The position numbers were made by a program, and so were the translations under genes. A DNA stretch of 64,000 nt. Origin: Fibrobacterota bacterium. Lineage in GTDB: Bacteria > Fibrobacterota > Fibrobacteria > UBA11236. The stretch spans positions 20,566-84,565 of the forward strand of contig JAQBPN010000103.1 of assembly GCA_028287505.1 (NCBI GenBank), read 5' to 3'. Below, one piece after another: positions 35,724-44,672 of this stretch. The notes below the pieces were generated by a model that saw only the letters and a list, made by a program, of their open reading frames with translations, was not told the origin of the DNA and did no database searches. Positions within the stretch are counted from its first letter, which is position 1, and each line of letters begins with the position of its first letter.

Positions 35724-36836
35724 CTACGGAGCTCCCTGAGTCAAATCCCTCTGCCCATTATCCAGCGGCTTTTCATAGATGACTCGCAGCCGCGGATTAA
35801 GGAACGAGGTGTCCCAGACCGCGTCCTCTTCCGTGAAGTGACCGACCACGTCCGTATCCGCGATGCCGGCCAAGTGCAGGAGCGGACCGTGGGTGCCGAT
35901 GCTGCGGGCCGTCTGGGCGAACAGGCCCAGCAGCAACCCGGTGGATTCCACTTCCAAGGCGGGCAGTCCCAGCAACAGGTCCGGAGGCGGAGGTGGAGAG
36001 GCCCACAAGGGTCCGGCTCCGTTGACGACCACCAAAGCCTGCGCGGCCCCCTGGGAGGATCGTTCCCGCACCGTGGCCTGGAACAGGTCCCGTTCCCGGA
36101 TGGGGGAGAGGCCTTGCCATAGAAAGAGGCGCGTGCTCTCCGGCCGCAATCCCTTGGACGTCAAGCGGGCGGCCGCCCCCTTGATGTTTTCCGGACTAAC
36201 GCCCAGCCGGCTCCACTTGGGAACGATGGGTCTTTCGGAGAAGTCCCAGAGCCGGACCGCCTGAAGGAACCGTCTCAGGTGGTTGGGAGGGTCGGAAGGA
36301 GTCAGAATGATATTGGCGAACGGCCGGGGAGCCTCCCCGGAAACCTGCACCCGGATGGGGGCCCCGGAAGAGCGGATCAGGAAATGCATCAGGGGCGAGG
36401 TCTCGGCGCCCAGGTTTATGGAAAGCTCCGGCCGGAAGGCGGCCACGGTGCGGATCAGTTCCAGGAAATGGGGTTCCCCCCAGCGGAAATCCTCAGATCT
36501 CACCCCCAAGACCCTGTCCGGACCGAAGAGCGCGGAAAGGAATCCGGTCAAATGCTGCCGGGTCAGCAGCAGGAACTCCGAGTCCGTAAGGCCCTGGATC
36601 AGGCTTTGGATTACCGGAAAGGCGACCAGAATCTCCTGGAAATCATCCGGGAGCAGGATCAGAAGCCTGAGCCGGCCGGAAAGGGTTTTTCCCAACTGAA
36701 AGGGCGGATCGCCGAGCTGTCCGCCGGATTTCCATGTCAGAAACTTCCAAAGCTGATTGGAAGAAAGATAGTTGAGGGCTTTGTATGGCCACCGTTTCCC
36801 GATTTCGGGTTCGCGGCCTAGATTTCGGCGGGCCAT
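35724..36836 (-). CDS. GT9-like glycosyltransferase (heptosyltransferase-related)
   Basis: A 370-residue protein with no signal peptide. The N-terminal half has LRLLILLPDDFQEILVAFPV and INLGAETSPLMHFLIRSSGA; the C-terminal half has TGLLLGLFAQTARSIGTHGP and LHLAGIADTDVVGHF, as in GT9 heptosyltransferases that take a sugar nucleotide to LPS core. Key GT9 residues are less clear than in typical members, so it may be a degenerate relative. It diverges from the diguanylate cyclase gene, 82 bases away. Confidence 0.6.
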   Translation of the reverse strand: MARRNLGREPEIGKRWPYKALNYLSSNQLWKFLTWKSGGQLGDPPFQLGKTLSGRLRLLILLPDDFQEILVAFPVIQSLIQGLTDSEFLLLTRQHLTGFLSALFGPDRVLGVRSEDFRWGEPHFLELIRTVAAFRPELSINLGAETSPLMHFLIRSSGAPIRVQVSGEAPRPFANIILTPSDPPNHLRRFLQAVRLWDFSERPIVPKWSRLGVSPENIKGAAARLTSKGLRPESTRLFLWQGLSPIRERDLFQATVRERSSQGAAQALVVVNGAGPLWASPPPPPDLLLGLPALEVESTGLLLGLFAQTARSIGTHGPLLHLAGIADTDVVGHFTEEDAVWDTSFLNPRLRVIYEKPLDNGQRDLTQGAP

Positions 36837-36918
36837 ATGTCTTATACTAGCTAAAGATAATTCGAGAAGGATTGAAAATTATCCACGCCATCCTCAATAT
36901 GGAATCCGGCACCCGTCC

Positions 36919-39117
36919 ATGATGGCATTTTTAACCGCAATGCAAATCGTTCCGGCCCTGCTGCTCTGCCTGGTAGGCGCGCCCATGCTGCCGGTTCCGG
37001 CCATTTCCCATTACGAGGCGACCCTGATGGGGGTCCTATTGGCCGAAGCCCTGTTTTTCCTTTTCCTGACCCGGTCGGCCTCCAGCCAGTACCGGATCGC
37101 CAGTTTCACCCAGGCCGTCTGGCTTTTCACCTTTGCCTGGCTGTCCATCCACCTGCTGGGCGGGGTCCAATTCCGCCTGAACCTGGCCATCGCCCTGGCC
37201 ACGGCGGCCCTGATCGGGACCCAGGCCCATCCGGTGCATTCGGTCTATATCATTCTGCTGACCATCGGCGGGGCCGTCGCGGTGGTTACCAATCGTTTGT
37301 ATGGCTTCCTGCCCCACACGCCGCCTTCCACCGTACAGAACATTCCCGACTATGTCTTCTCCATCTTTTTCCCCGTGGTCAGCGTGATGCTGTTCCAGGC
37401 GGTGCTGCTGGGGTTCAAACGGGGAAATGCCGTGACGCCCAAACCGGCGCCCGCGCCCGAAGCGCCTCCGGTCCCGGTTCCGGGAGGCGCCAACGACAGG
37501 CCCACGCCCAAGGGCTCCGTGATCATGTCCGGGGACGGCGACCTGGTGGACACCTCCCAGGCCACCCAGTTCTTCAACCGCGTGTACCTGGAGAACCAGG
37601 GGGACCAGGCCCTCAAGGACATGAAGGACATCCTGAACACTGTCGTGTACTTCATGAGCCGCAACTTCAAGGCCTATACATCCCTGGGTTTCCTGGTTTC
37701 CGAACTCGGCGACAAGCTCACCTTGAACGCCGTGGTGACCAAAAGCCGCAACCTCAACTACGAATGCACAATCGAATTCGGCAAGGGCGTGATCGGGTCC
37801 GCCGTGAACAAACCCGCCGGGTTCATTACGGGAAACCTGCGCTCCTACACGGGGGAACTGGAGTATTACAGCGAGCAGGAGAACATCAACTCCATGATGA
37901 TCATGCGAGTGATGGACAACCAGAGCAAGCGCATCCAGGGCCTGCTGCTGGTCGATTCCGAGAACATGCGCGCCTTTACGGATGAGCATAAAGAGCTGAT
38001 GTACCGGTTCACGCAGATCGCTTCGGCCATGATCACGAGCGCCAAGCTCACCTACCAGATGAACAAGGTGGCCATCCAGGCCGATCTGCAATACGAAATC
38101 GCCAAAAAGCTGTCCGAAGCCCTGAAGGTGGAAGAAGTCATCGATGTGCTGACGCAGTCCCTGATGCGCACTTTCGAACACGATCGGCTGGTCATCATCG
38201 CCTACAACTCGGCCACCGCCAAGGGCGCGGTCTGGCGCATCATAGGCGATCCGGGCACCATCGCGGAAGGCATGGAGTTCGACATCCACGACAACCGCAG
38301 CCTCTACGGAAGCGTCTTCCGCAACCGCCGCTCGGTGGTGAGCCAGGGCTTCCGTCTGGAGCAGCGCTTCGTGCGCTTCGACCGCGACGAACCCGCGGAG
38401 GTCAAGCCCCAGGACATCCTCATCGCCCCCATCCACGACGACCGCCAATCGGTCTGGGCCGTGATCGGGCTCGAATCCAACCGCGCCGGGGTCTACTCCC
38501 AGACGGAACTGCAGCTGCTCAAGACCATCATGGCCAACGTGACCACGGCCCTGACCAAGGCCCGCATGTATACGGAGATGGAGAAGCTGGCGACCATCGA
38601 CGGCCTGACCCAGATCGCCAACCACCGCAAGTTCCAGGACATCATGACCATGGAACTGGAACGCTCCGGGCGCTACAACACGCCGCTGACCCTCTTGCTG
38701 ATGGACATCGACCATTTCAAGAAGTTCAACGACACCTACGGCCATCCGGTGGGGGATCTGGTTCTGCAGATGGTCGCCAAGGCCTTGCAGGGCTCCATCC
38801 GCAATACCGATTACTGTGCCCGCTACGGCGGCGAGGAGTTCGTGGTGGTCCTCATCCAGGCCGACGAGGCCCAGTCCCGGATCCTGGCGGAGCGCATCCG
38901 CAAAGCCGTGGAGTCCGTGCAAATCCAGAACGACGACAAAATCCTGCGTGTCACCGTCAGCATCGGCAGCGCCACCTATCCCTTCGACGCGGCCAACAAG
39001 CAGGAACTGATAGACAACTCGGACAAGGCCATGTATTCCTCCAAGCAGAACGGACGCAACCGAGTGTCTTTTTTCTCCGAGGTGAAACTCATGCCTTCGA
39101 CTGCGCAGTCTCATTGA
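36919..39117 (+). CDS. Membrane diguanylate cyclase with two GAF-like domains and GGEEF
   Basis: A 732-residue protein from ATG 36919. The first ~165 residues have about six membrane helices; a Pro/Ala-rich linker follows. Two GAF-like domains come next (residues about 210-375 and 385-565). The C-terminal GGDEF domain contains FKKFNDTYGHPVGDLVL and RYGGEEFVVV at about 635-641. GGEEF is the active form, and RNTD five residues before it is an intact I-site, so it should make c-di-GMP and be inhibited by its product. Signals are presumably sensed through the membrane or GAF parts. The 39198-39349 repeat lies downstream. Confidence 0.9.
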   Translation: MMAFLTAMQIVPALLLCLVGAPMLPVPAISHYEATLMGVLLAEALFFLFLTRSASSQYRIASFTQAVWLFTFAWLSIHLLGGVQFRLNLAIALATAALIGTQAHPVHSVYIILLTIGGAVAVVTNRLYGFLPHTPPSTVQNIPDYVFSIFFPVVSVMLFQAVLLGFKRGNAVTPKPAPAPEAPPVPVPGGANDRPTPKGSVIMSGDGDLVDTSQATQFFNRVYLENQGDQALKDMKDILNTVVYFMSRNFKAYTSLGFLVSELGDKLTLNAVVTKSRNLNYECTIEFGKGVIGSAVNKPAGFITGNLRSYTGELEYYSEQENINSMMIMRVMDNQSKRIQGLLLVDSENMRAFTDEHKELMYRFTQIASAMITSAKLTYQMNKVAIQADLQYEIAKKLSEALKVEEVIDVLTQSLMRTFEHDRLVIIAYNSATAKGAVWRIIGDPGTIAEGMEFDIHDNRSLYGSVFRNRRSVVSQGFRLEQRFVRFDRDEPAEVKPQDILIAPIHDDRQSVWAVIGLESNRAGVYSQTELQLLKTIMANVTTALTKARMYTEMEKLATIDGLTQIANHRKFQDIMTMELERSGRYNTPLTLLLMDIDHFKKFNDTYGHPVGDLVLQMVAKALQGSIRNTDYCARYGGEEFVVVLIQADEAQSRILAERIRKAVESVQIQNDDKILRVTVSIGSATYPFDAANKQELIDNSDKAMYSSKQNGRNRVSFFSEVKLMPSTAQSH

Positions 39118-39197
39118 CTGCATAGTCTGTTCTGCGACTCCAAGAGCGATAGGGAAACTCCTTTCGATTTTGACATGAACAGCATGGGGCAACGTCT

Positions 39198-39349
39198 CGT
39201 CGGGCGTACAGGCCGCCCTCCTGGGGCCGGTGCTACGCCCTTTGGCGTCGGGCGTCGGGCGTTAAGAAAAGAGAAAACCTGGCTCTGAAGCTTTTCAGAG
39301 CAATCTTCGGTTTTCGCGCCCGACGCCCGTCGCCCGACGAGATGCACAC
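39198..39349 (+). repeat. Terminator-bearing intergenic repeat, copy B
   Basis: A ~152-base inverted relative of 35556-35716, sharing both end blocks and the GTCGGGCGTTAAGAAAAG core, but with a different central hairpin (39282-39301). It follows the diguanylate cyclase gene and provides its likely terminator. Confidence 0.8.
39282..39313 (+). terminator. Hairpin terminator in repeat copy B
   Basis: GCTCTGAA (39282-39289) pairs exactly with 39294-39301 around GCTT, followed by a T-containing tract. On the opposite strand a T-rich stretch also follows, so it may work both ways. Confidence 0.6.
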
Positions 39350-39458
39350 TACAACCCTCCGAACTGTCTTCCAACTTTAACCCCAATTAAAGCTCTCTCC
39401 CTACATCCTCCGCCGCCCATCCTTGGCCTCCGTCCATTCCCTTCCTACCTTCTTCCCC

Positions 39459-40406
39459 ATGTCCCGCATCCTCGTCGTCGGTTTGAACCCCGCTTGGCAA
39501 AAGGTCCTGGGGTTCCGGGATTTCCGCCCCGGAGAGGTCAACCGCGCGCAAAGCGTCTCCGCGTTGGCTTCCGGCAAGGGCATCAATACCGCCAAGGTCC
39601 TGCGCCGCCTGGGCCACGAGGTTTCCCTCTTGCAGATCCTGGGCGGAGAGAACGGGCGTAAGTGTCTGGAAAGCTGCGAGGCCATGGGCATCCGCAGCCT
39701 GCACGCCTGGGTGAAGGCGGATACGCGGCAATGCCTGACCTTGCTCCATCCCGGCGCAGCGCCCCGCGATGATGCATCGGTTCCCGGAGGCGCCGCTTCC
39801 GGGGCCGCGCCATGGGAAGCCACGGAAATCATCGAGCCGTTCCGGGTTGAGGAAGCCGGGATTTCCCGGACGCTATTGGACCTGCTTCCCGAGAGCGCCG
39901 ATTCGTTCGATGCCTTGGCCATCTGCGGCACCGTTCCCGCCGGAGTGGATGGGGAAATCTATGCCGGACTTCTGGAGCGATTCCGGCCCGCGGTTTCCGT
40001 CGTCGACGCCTGGCAGGGTCTGGGTCCCGAATCCCTGGGCAAGGCCACCTGTCTGAAAATGAACCGATGGGAGTATCAATCCCTTATGGAATCCTTGGGA
40101 CCGCAAGCGGCCGGGGACGCCATGTTCCTGGTGACCTCGGGGGGAGGGGAAGCCTCGGTGTTACGGGCCGCCGGGGAGATCGCCCGCCTGGAGCCGCCGC
40201 GGCTGGGCGCCGTCGTGAATCCCATCGGGGCGGGGGACACGGTGACCGCCGGAGTGGTCCATCATCTGCTCCTGGGCCTGGATGCCGTCGAAGCCTTCCG
40301 CCAGGGAATGGCCATGGGTTCCGCCAGCTGTCTGGAGCGCTTGCCGGCGGAATACAAGGACGAAGAGGCGCGGCGCCTGCTTCCTCTGGTGCGGGCGCCG
40401 TCATGA
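39459..40406 (+). CDS. PfkB-family kinase (1-phosphofructokinase-like)
   Basis: A 315-residue protein with the 1-phosphofructokinase/tagatose-6-phosphate kinase layout: VGLNPAWQKVLGFRDFRPGE and the substrate-binding ASGKGINTAKVLRRLG at the start, and the anion-hole/catalytic NPIGAGDTVTAG near residue 260. A Gly/Ala-rich insertion near residue 105 is unusual. It phosphorylates a hexose phosphate. It overlaps mqnB by four bases (ATGA) and starts a kinase-mqnB-mqnD operon, an odd pairing whose logic is not clear. No good ribosome site precedes ATG 39459. Confidence 0.85.
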   Translation: MSRILVVGLNPAWQKVLGFRDFRPGEVNRAQSVSALASGKGINTAKVLRRLGHEVSLLQILGGENGRKCLESCEAMGIRSLHAWVKADTRQCLTLLHPGAAPRDDASVPGGAASGAAPWEATEIIEPFRVEEAGISRTLLDLLPESADSFDALAICGTVPAGVDGEIYAGLLERFRPAVSVVDAWQGLGPESLGKATCLKMNRWEYQSLMESLGPQAAGDAMFLVTSGGGEASVLRAAGEIARLEPPRLGAVVNPIGAGDTVTAGVVHHLLLGLDAVEAFRQGMAMGSASCLERLPAEYKDEEARRLLPLVRAPS

Positions 40407-41110
40407 GACTGATCTGCGCCGCCACCGAGCGGGAAATGGATGCCTGTCTGCTGTCCGCCGGGGTCCGCTTCCGGGACCTGCCGCCGGGAACGGACTTCCC
40501 CTGGGCCCGCATGCGCGGCGGGATTCTTTTCGCCGTGACCGGGGTGGGAATCCCCATGACCCTGGCCCGGCTGATCCCCTTGGCCGCCAGAATCCGGCCG
40601 GAGTGGATCCTCAATACGGGCATCGCGGGCGCCTATCCCGGCTCGGGACTTTCCATTGGAGATTTGGTAGCGGGCGAATCGGAAGTATTCGGGGACTTGG
40701 GCATGGAAACCCCGGGACCGGAAGCGTTCCTGCCCCTGGCCACCTTTCCCTGGGCGGACGAAGAGTATCGCCTTCCCATGCCGCTTGCCTTGGATCCACT
40801 GGGCCTGGGCGCGGGAACCGCGGCTACCGGCGGATTTGGGGGCCTCCACATCGCGCGCGGCTGCACCGTGAATGCCTGCACGGGCCGGGAGGAAACCGGC
40901 GCGCGCCGCCGATCGCTGTTCGGGGCCGGATTCGAGACCATGGAAGGCGCGGCCGCCGCCCTGGCGGGCCGGGAGTCGGGCATTCCCGTTTCCGAAGTCC
41001 GCGCCATCAGCAATATCGCTTCCACCCGGGACTTCCGCCAAACGGACGCGGAGACCGCCATGGGTAACCTGGGTGTTTACATGGGCCGCTGGCTCGGGGG
41101 GAATGCATGA
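40403..41110 (+). CDS. mqnB: Futalosine hydrolase
   Basis: A 235-residue nucleosidase of the phosphorylase fold: ICAATEREMDACLLSAG at the start, VTGVGIPMT, NTGIAGAYPGSGLSIGDLV, the purine-site FETMEGAAAA, and VRAISNIASTRDF. It cleaves futalosine to dehypoxanthine futalosine in the futalosine menaquinone pathway. Its start and stop both overlap neighbours by four bases, and the next gene is mqnD, which makes this the specific hydrolase rather than a general MTA/SAH nucleosidase. Confidence 0.9.
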   Translation: MRLICAATEREMDACLLSAGVRFRDLPPGTDFPWARMRGGILFAVTGVGIPMTLARLIPLAARIRPEWILNTGIAGAYPGSGLSIGDLVAGESEVFGDLGMETPGPEAFLPLATFPWADEEYRLPMPLALDPLGLGAGTAATGGFGGLHIARGCTVNACTGREETGARRRSLFGAGFETMEGAAAALAGRESGIPVSEVRAISNIASTRDFRQTDAETAMGNLGVYMGRWLGGNA

Positions 41111-41937
41111 AACTCCGCGCGGCCATTTCCCCCTGTCCCAACGATGTGTTCATCTTCGCCGGCCTGATCGGAGGCGGAACCTCCGCTCCGGGGTTGGAAT
41201 TCGAATTCGCATTCCACGATTTGGAAACCCTGAACCGGGACGCACAGGCGGGCGCATGGGACCTGGCCAAGATCAGCTATGCCAACCATGCCTATTGCGC
41301 GGAAGAGTATCGCCTGCTTGGCTGCGGCGGGGCCCTGGGGCGGGGTTGCGGGCCTTTGCTGCTTTCCAATCGCAAGGGCGCGGAGGCCGCCCGGTGGAAT
41401 CCGGAAGAGGCCGTGCTGGTGCCGGGCAAACATACCACCGCGAATTTCCTTTTGGACTTTTATGCGCGGGAAGGGTCCGCAGCCCCGCTCCGCAAGATCT
41501 TCCTTCCCTTCGACGAACTGTATCGCCGCCTGCTGGGCCCCGAGCCTTGCCAGGGCGTGGTCATCCATGAAATGCGTTTTACCTTCGCCGCCGACGGACT
41601 CCATCTGGTGCGGGACCTTGGCGAGTTCTGGGAAAAGGCCACCGGCTATCCCATCCCCCTGGGGGCCGTGGCGCTGCGGAAGGGATTGGAAACCGCGCGG
41701 CCCGGGTTGGGGGAGACGGTGGAAGCGGCCATCCGGGACAGCCTGGCATGGTCCTATGCCTATCCGGAAGCGGCCTTGGAGTTGTGCCGGTTCCATTCGC
41801 AGTCCATGGCGGACGAGGTGCTCAAGGCGCATATCGATCTGTACGTGAATTCCTTCACCCGCGACATCGGTCCCGAAGGCCAATCGGCCGTGGACTTTTT
41901 CCTCGCGCAACAGCGACGCTTTGAAAGCAATTTCTAA
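41107..41937 (+). CDS. mqnD: 1,4-dihydroxy-6-naphthoate synthase
   Basis: A 276-residue protein with the periplasmic-binding-protein-like fold of MqnD: AAISPCPNDVFIFAGLIGG at the start, WDLAKISYANHAY, LGRGCGPLL, and HEMRFTF. It converts cyclic dehypoxanthine futalosine to 1,4-dihydroxy-6-naphthoate. It overlaps mqnB by four bases and ends just before an intrinsic terminator. mqnA and mqnC are not in the window. Confidence 0.93.
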   Translation: MKLRAAISPCPNDVFIFAGLIGGGTSAPGLEFEFAFHDLETLNRDAQAGAWDLAKISYANHAYCAEEYRLLGCGGALGRGCGPLLLSNRKGAEAARWNPEEAVLVPGKHTTANFLLDFYAREGSAAPLRKIFLPFDELYRRLLGPEPCQGVVIHEMRFTFAADGLHLVRDLGEFWEKATGYPIPLGAVALRKGLETARPGLGETVEAAIRDSLAWSYAYPEAALELCRFHSQSMADEVLKAHIDLYVNSFTRDIGPEGQSAVDFFLAQQRRFESNF

Positions 41938-41942
41938 AGTGG

Positions 41943-41962
41943 AACTTCCAGGGAAGTTTTTT
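41943..41962 (+). terminator. Intrinsic terminator after mqnD
   Basis: AACTTC pairs with GAAGTT around CAGG (41943-41958), followed by a run of T, five bases after the mqnD stop. Confidence 0.8.
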
Positions 41963-42056
41963 CCCAACTACCCCAAATTCGGGCATTAATTGCCAGCCCC
42001 CAAGCGGGGATCCCTTTTCTCCCTTCATAAACCGCCTGCTTCTTCCCTTTGGCGTT

Positions 42057-42072
42057 TGGTCTGGTTCTTGCT
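42057..42072 (+). promoter_or_regulatory. Candidate sigma-54 promoter of the flagellar rod/ring operon
   Basis: TGGTCTGGTTCTTGCT matches the TGG-N9-TTGCW framework with exact -24/-12 spacing. The only mismatches are CAC to TCT in the -24 box. It lies 29 bases before the flgF ATG and after the mqnD terminator. Confidence 0.65.
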
Positions 42073-42100
42073 TTCCCTATGCAGGACGGAGGCAGAATCC

Positions 42101-42838
42101 ATGGTTAACGGACTATATACCGCATCTCGGGGAATGACCAACATCCTGGCCAAACAGGATGTCCATGCCCAGAACCTGGCCAATTCCAGCACCAACGGAT
42201 TCAAGATGGCCCGCCTGGTGAACAAGACGGAAGTGAACATCGGCCGCAACGAAGACGGCGAATTGAAGCAGAAGGAAATGCAGAACCTGAGCGAGGTCTT
42301 TACCAGCTTCACCCAGGGCCCCATGGTCCGCACGGGCAACAACTACGACCTGGCGCTGTCCAATAATGGATTCTTCACGGTGGAAGCGGCCGATGGCACC
42401 ACCCGCTATACCCGCAACGGCGGCATGAGCCTGAATTCATACGGCGAACTGGTCACCCTTTCCGGCAAACGCGTGCTCGACGATGGCGGCGCCCCCATCA
42501 CCCTGAAAGGGGATTCCGTGCAGTTCCTGCAGGACGGCGGCATTTTCGTGGACGGCAAGAAGACCGCCACCCTGGGAGTGGTCGATTTCCCCGACTCCCG
42601 CAAGCTCCGATACGGCCAGGACGGTCTGTTCGGCAATACGGACCCGGAGAACAATCCGGCCATGCCCCCGAAGGCCGTCGGTGTCATGCAGGGATTCCTG
42701 GAAGGTTCCAATGCGGACCCGGTATCCATCATGGTGAACATGATCGCGGATTTCCGGAATTACGAAGCGGACCAGAAGGCCTTGAAGGCCGTGGATGATA
42801 CGCTTCACCAGGCAGTAACCGACGTGGGCAGGGTTTAG
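42101..42838 (+). CDS. flgF: Flagellar basal-body rod protein FlgF
   Basis: A 245-residue rod protein from ATG 42101 with GGAGG before it. It starts with the conserved rod N-terminus (LYTASRGMTNILAKQDVHAQ then NLANSSTNGFK) and ends with the hook-rod C-terminal module (QGFLEGSNADPVSIMVNMI). It is shorter than FlgG and opens the operon. It forms part of the proximal rod in the periplasm and is exported through the flagellar apparatus. Confidence 0.9.
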   Translation: MVNGLYTASRGMTNILAKQDVHAQNLANSSTNGFKMARLVNKTEVNIGRNEDGELKQKEMQNLSEVFTSFTQGPMVRTGNNYDLALSNNGFFTVEAADGTTRYTRNGGMSLNSYGELVTLSGKRVLDDGGAPITLKGDSVQFLQDGGIFVDGKKTATLGVVDFPDSRKLRYGQDGLFGNTDPENNPAMPPKAVGVMQGFLEGSNADPVSIMVNMIADFRNYEADQKALKAVDDTLHQAVTDVGRV

Positions 42839-42875
42839 GATCGAAGGACGCCCCGCGAGGGACGAGAGGTAAGCA

Positions 42876-43664
42876 ATGATACGCAGCTTGTATACATCGG
42901 CGACGGGGATGAAGGCCAACCAGCTTTACATCGACAATATTTCCAACAATCTCGCCAACGTGAACACCACCGGCTTCAAGAAATCGAAGCTGGAATTCCA
43001 GGAACTGCTTTACCAGACCATCGTCGATCCCGGGTCCGGCGCCGCCGACGGAGCCAAGTCGCCCGCCGGCCTCCAGTTGGGATTGGGCGTGCGCAGCGTG
43101 GCCAACCAGAAGATTTTCGGACAAGGCAATCTCCAGGAAACCAAGAATGCCTTCGACATGGCCATCACCGGAGCCGGCTTCCTGCAGGTGCAGATGCCCA
43201 GCGGCGAGATCGCCTACACCCGCGACGGCTCTTTCAAGATTTCCAACGACGGCACCCTGGTCACTTCCCAGGGCTTCGCCATGGAACCGCAAATCACCGT
43301 CCCCGACGGCGCCCAGAACATCCAAATCGATGCCCAGGGCAAGGTCTCGGTGCAGATGAACGACACCGGCACCAACGAGGAAATCGGACAGATCGAATTG
43401 GTGAAGTTCCTCAACGAGGGCGGCCTCAAGTCCATGGGAAACAACCTGTACCAGGTTTCCCCCGCCAGCGGCGAACCCGAGGCCGGCACGCCCGGGACCA
43501 ACGGATTGGGCACCCTGGCCCAGGGTTTCCTGGAAGCCTCCAACGTGGAACTCGTCGAAGAGATGGTGAACATGATCGTGGCCCAACGCGCCTATGAAAT
43601 TTCCGCCAAGGCCATCCAGACTTCCGACAATATGCTCCAGTTGGCCAACCAGTTGAAGGGATGA
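42876..43664 (+). CDS. flgG: Flagellar distal rod protein FlgG
   Basis: A 262-residue protein, the standard FlgG length, with GAGAGG before the ATG. N-terminus IRSLYTSATGMKANQLYIDN, then NISNNLANVNTTGFKKSKLE; the middle has the FlgG TVPDGAQNIQI-type segment; the C-terminus ends QTSDNMLQLANQLKG. It builds the distal rod. It overlaps flgA by four bases (ATGA). Confidence 0.95.
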   Translation: MIRSLYTSATGMKANQLYIDNISNNLANVNTTGFKKSKLEFQELLYQTIVDPGSGAADGAKSPAGLQLGLGVRSVANQKIFGQGNLQETKNAFDMAITGAGFLQVQMPSGEIAYTRDGSFKISNDGTLVTSQGFAMEPQITVPDGAQNIQIDAQGKVSVQMNDTGTNEEIGQIELVKFLNEGGLKSMGNNLYQVSPASGEPEAGTPGTNGLGTLAQGFLEASNVELVEEMVNMIVAQRAYEISAKAIQTSDNMLQLANQLKG

Positions 43665-44656
43665 TGAACTCTTTCCGCGCATGTTTCCTATTGCTATCGG
43701 GCCTGCAAGGCGCCTGGACGACGGCCGACGCTTCCGTCGCCGCCGCTGCCGCCCCGGCCCAGGTTTCCATCCGGTTCCGCGATCAATCGTTCGTGGAAGG
43801 CGAGAAGATCCGCCTCGGGGACATCGCGCGCATCCTGGCGGGCGGGGAACATGCGGTGGCGGAACTGGAAACCCTGGAAGTGGCCAAAAGCGCCGGCTTC
43901 GGCCTGACGCGCCTGCTGGACACGGACGTGCTTTTCGCGCGCTTTCTGCAACCTTACGCGGGCCGGTTCGTTTTCGACTACGACCACAAGACCATCCGTA
44001 TTTCCACCAAGGCGGGCAAGCTGCCGGCGGACTCCCTGGCACGGTTGGTGGAAGCCTTCGTGGCGGACATGCCCAAGCGTTCCGGCGAGGTCCGCCATTG
44101 GGAAATCGCGCGCGCCCCGGCGGAAATCATGGTTCCCGTCTCTCCCTACAGCCTGGAATTGTCCTTCTCCGGTTCCAAGCGCAAGGGCAAGGTGGACATG
44201 AATCTGTCCATCCGCAACGAGTCCCGCATCCTCCGTAACATCCCCATTACCATCAACCTGCGCGTGGAGGAACCCGTGCTGGTCGCCAAGACGCAGATCG
44301 AAAGGGACATGCCCCTGAACGCGGATAACGTGGCCGTGGAAATGCGCGAGACCACCCAGATGAACGAGATAGCGGTGGGCAACCCCCGCAAGCTGATCGG
44401 ATTCCTGGCCAAGGTGACCATCAATCCCGGACGCATCATCACTCCGCGCGTGGTGGCCATGCCCCCGGCGGTGAAGCGCGGCCAGGAGGCCAAGATCGTA
44501 TACCGCACCGGCGGCGTGAGCGTGACCGCGGACGCGGTTTGCCGGCAGGACGGATTGCCGGGACAGATCATCACCGCCAAGAGCCTGGTCAGCCAGCGCC
44601 TGGTGCGGGTGCGCGTGACCGAAGACGGATGGCTCGAGCCGGTCCCCGGCGGCTGA
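43661..44656 (+). CDS. flgA: Flagellar P-ring assembly chaperone FlgA
   Basis: A 331-residue exported protein, longer than usual FlgA. After the signal peptide comes an N-terminal region (VEGEKIRLGDIARILAGGEH) and a C-terminal SAF domain typical of FlgA (RDMPLNADNVAVEMRETTQM, PGRIITPRVV, then GVSVTADAVC and the LPGQIITAKSLVSQRL motif). It acts in the periplasm to help FlgI form the P ring, whose gene follows two genes later. Confidence 0.88.
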   Translation: MMNSFRACFLLLSGLQGAWTTADASVAAAAAPAQVSIRFRDQSFVEGEKIRLGDIARILAGGEHAVAELETLEVAKSAGFGLTRLLDTDVLFARFLQPYAGRFVFDYDHKTIRISTKAGKLPADSLARLVEAFVADMPKRSGEVRHWEIARAPAEIMVPVSPYSLELSFSGSKRKGKVDMNLSIRNESRILRNIPITINLRVEEPVLVAKTQIERDMPLNADNVAVEMRETTQMNEIAVGNPRKLIGFLAKVTINPGRIITPRVVAMPPAVKRGQEAKIVYRTGGVSVTADAVCRQDGLPGQIITAKSLVSQRLVRVRVTEDGWLEPVPGG

Positions 44657-44672
44657 GTTCAAAGGAGACAGT

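Larger units (their letters stand above)
39118..39458. other. 341-base intergenic gap, mostly repeat copy B
   Basis: The gap holds repeat copy B (39198-39349) and, outside it, no gene, promoter or ribosome site that I can identify. The sequence just before 39459 is C/T-rich. Confidence 0.5.

Noticed and set aside
37036..39192. Long antisense frame over the diguanylate cyclase
   Set aside because: His/Gly/Val-rich composition typical of mirror frames; the GGEEF gene explains the region.
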